Source: Methylobacterium sp. AMS5 (GTDB taxonomy: Bacteria > Pseudomonadota > Alphaproteobacteria > Rhizobiales > Beijerinckiaceae). Taken from it: 64,000 nt of DNA. Of the stretch, positions 63,341-64,000 are shown one piece after another. Each line of letters opens with the position of its first letter. Positions within the stretch are counted from its first letter, which is position 1. A program made the translations under genes and the position numbers. The stretch spans positions 4,407,501 through 4,471,500 of the forward strand of contig NZ_CP006992.1 in the NCBI RefSeq assembly GCF_001542815.1, read 5' to 3'. The notes beneath the pieces are model-generated. The model was not told the origin of the DNA. It saw nothing but the letters and a program-made list of their open reading frames with translations, and searched no databases.

Positions 63341-64000
63341 GAGCCTGTTATGCACTTGTCATAAGCTTTTCAGCTTGTCGGAGCATGAGGCAGACGAAGG
63401 CGACCATGTGCAGGCCAGCCAACGTGCTGGCGTAGCGCTCGTAATCTTTGACCAGCCGCCGACAGCGGGTGGCCCAGGCAAACGAGCGCTCCACCACCCA
63501 TCGGCGCGGCAGCAGGACAAAGCCGCGCTTGGCCTCAGGCGCCTTCACCACTTCCAAGTCGATGCCGTGCGCGCTCGCGGCGGCGGCGGGCTTAGGCCCG
63601 GAATAGCCCTGGTCGACAAAGGCCAACTCGACGCTGTCGCCCGTCTCCGCCTGCACCTCGGCGGCCAGCCGGCCGACCTCGGCCCGGTCGTCGACATCGG
63701 CGGGCGTCACGTGCAGCGCCACGACATGGCCCGGCGTGTCAACGGCCAGATGCAGCTTCGCACCCCGCTTGCGCTTGGCCCCGTCATAGCCGGCCCGCTC
63801 GCCGCTCTCGGGCGAGGAGCGCAGCGTCCGGCTATCGAGGATCACCGCCGAGGGCTCCGGCTCCCGCTCCGCCGCCATCCGCAGCACCGCCCGCAGGTCG
63901 CCGGCCACGTCCGCGAAACTGTCGGCCGACAGCCAACGCTGCGTCTGCTGATACACGGCCGCCCAAGGCGGCAGATCGTGCGGCATGAACCGCCAGGGCG
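63341..64000 (-). mobile_element. IS5-family insertion sequence, cut by the window edge
   Basis: One end begins at GAGCCTGTTATGCACTTG just after CTA, and the transposase stop lies a few bases inside. The IS427-type group duplicates a TA within Y-TA-R targets, which fits TA at 63339-63340. The other end and the second inverted repeat are beyond the window. Confidence 0.8.
63348..64000 (-). CDS. IS5-family DDE transposase (5' end outside window)
   Basis: At least 217 codons of a DDE_Tnp_1 transposase. LPPWAAVYQQTQRWL, AVILDSRTLRSSPESG (first Asp), GYDGAKRKRGAKLHLAVDT, FVDQGYSGPKP (second Asp region), RWVVERSFAWATRCRRLVKDYERYA (Glu) are the IS5 catalytic blocks. The frame stays open to the last base, so the start is missing. 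Many such elements use a -1 or +1 frameshift between two ORFs; that cannot be judged here. Confidence 0.9.
   Translation of the reverse strand, partial: PWRFMPHDLPPWAAVYQQTQRWLSADSFADVAGDLRAVLRMAAEREPEPSAVILDSRTLRSSPESGERAGYDGAKRKRGAKLHLAVDTPGHVVALHVTPADVDDRAEVGRLAAEVQAETGDSVELAFVDQGYSGPKPAAAASAHGIDLEVVKAPEAKRGFVLLPRRWVVERSFAWATRCRRLVKDYERYASTLAGLHMVAFVCLMLRQAEKLMTSA

Overview
The window is high-GC DNA from a facultative methylotrophic alphaproteobacterium, almost certainly a Methylobacterium/Methylorubrum close to M. extorquens. The main evidence is a complete, collinear methanol dehydrogenase cluster on the minus strand, mxaFJGIRSACKLDEHB (60674 down to 48125). Its MxaF residues fall exactly at the published mature numbering (C103-C104, E177, N261, D303, A305), which makes it the Ca-type enzyme. 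Its promoter hexamers AAGACA/TAGAAA, 18 bp apart, lie about 168 bp upstream of the start codon.

Layout. 1-10.3 kb is housekeeping and efflux: mnmA end, methyltransferase, TVP38 membrane protein, sensor kinase, an EmrAB-type pump with a divergent TetR gene and two palindromic operators, acyl-CoA dehydrogenase, and tsaC/sua5. 10.4-15.5 kb holds a KaiA-less clock-like operon, kaiC-kaiB-kaiB-hybrid histidine kinase, with a single-domain response regulator upstream on the other strand. 15.5-18.7 kb holds a PepSY/response regulator/PhoQ-like kinase operon and a thermonuclease-fold protein. 18.7-24.8 kb holds a Hint-domain protein and an iron-siderophore operon (TonB receptor, DUF3649, PepSY-TM, DUF3325, small ORF). 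25-26.5 kb is a gene-poor stretch with small ORFs.

26.5-48 kb is a polysaccharide region. It contains a 1574-aa beta-propeller/malectin protein with an internal duplication, a phosphomannomutase/phosphoglucomutase, and twin beta-helix + RTX proteins with conserved upstream boxes. It also contains a Wzc-like chain-length/kinase protein, an initiating sugar-phosphate transferase, a GDP-mannose 3,5-epimerase-like enzyme, a WecG-type glycosyltransferase, a UDP-glucuronate decarboxylase-like enzyme, a Wza-like exporter and ManC. Together these would make GDP-mannose, GDP-L-galactose and UDP-xylose, load a lipid carrier and export a polymer. No Wzx, Wzy or RTX exporter is inside the window.

48-64 kb is the mxa cluster, a divergent trypsin-like protease, a small acidic protein, a DUF4336 protein and an IS5-family element cut by the window edge. 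The least ordinary signals are a dispersed ~110-bp palindromic intergenic element (three copies, with side hairpins that differ in sequence but keep their pairing), the duplicated RTX gene pair with a very recent 194-bp tandem duplication and conserved paired promoter boxes, two large perfect hairpins in one polysaccharide intergenic region, and the clock-like operon. I saw no tRNA, rRNA or CRISPR.
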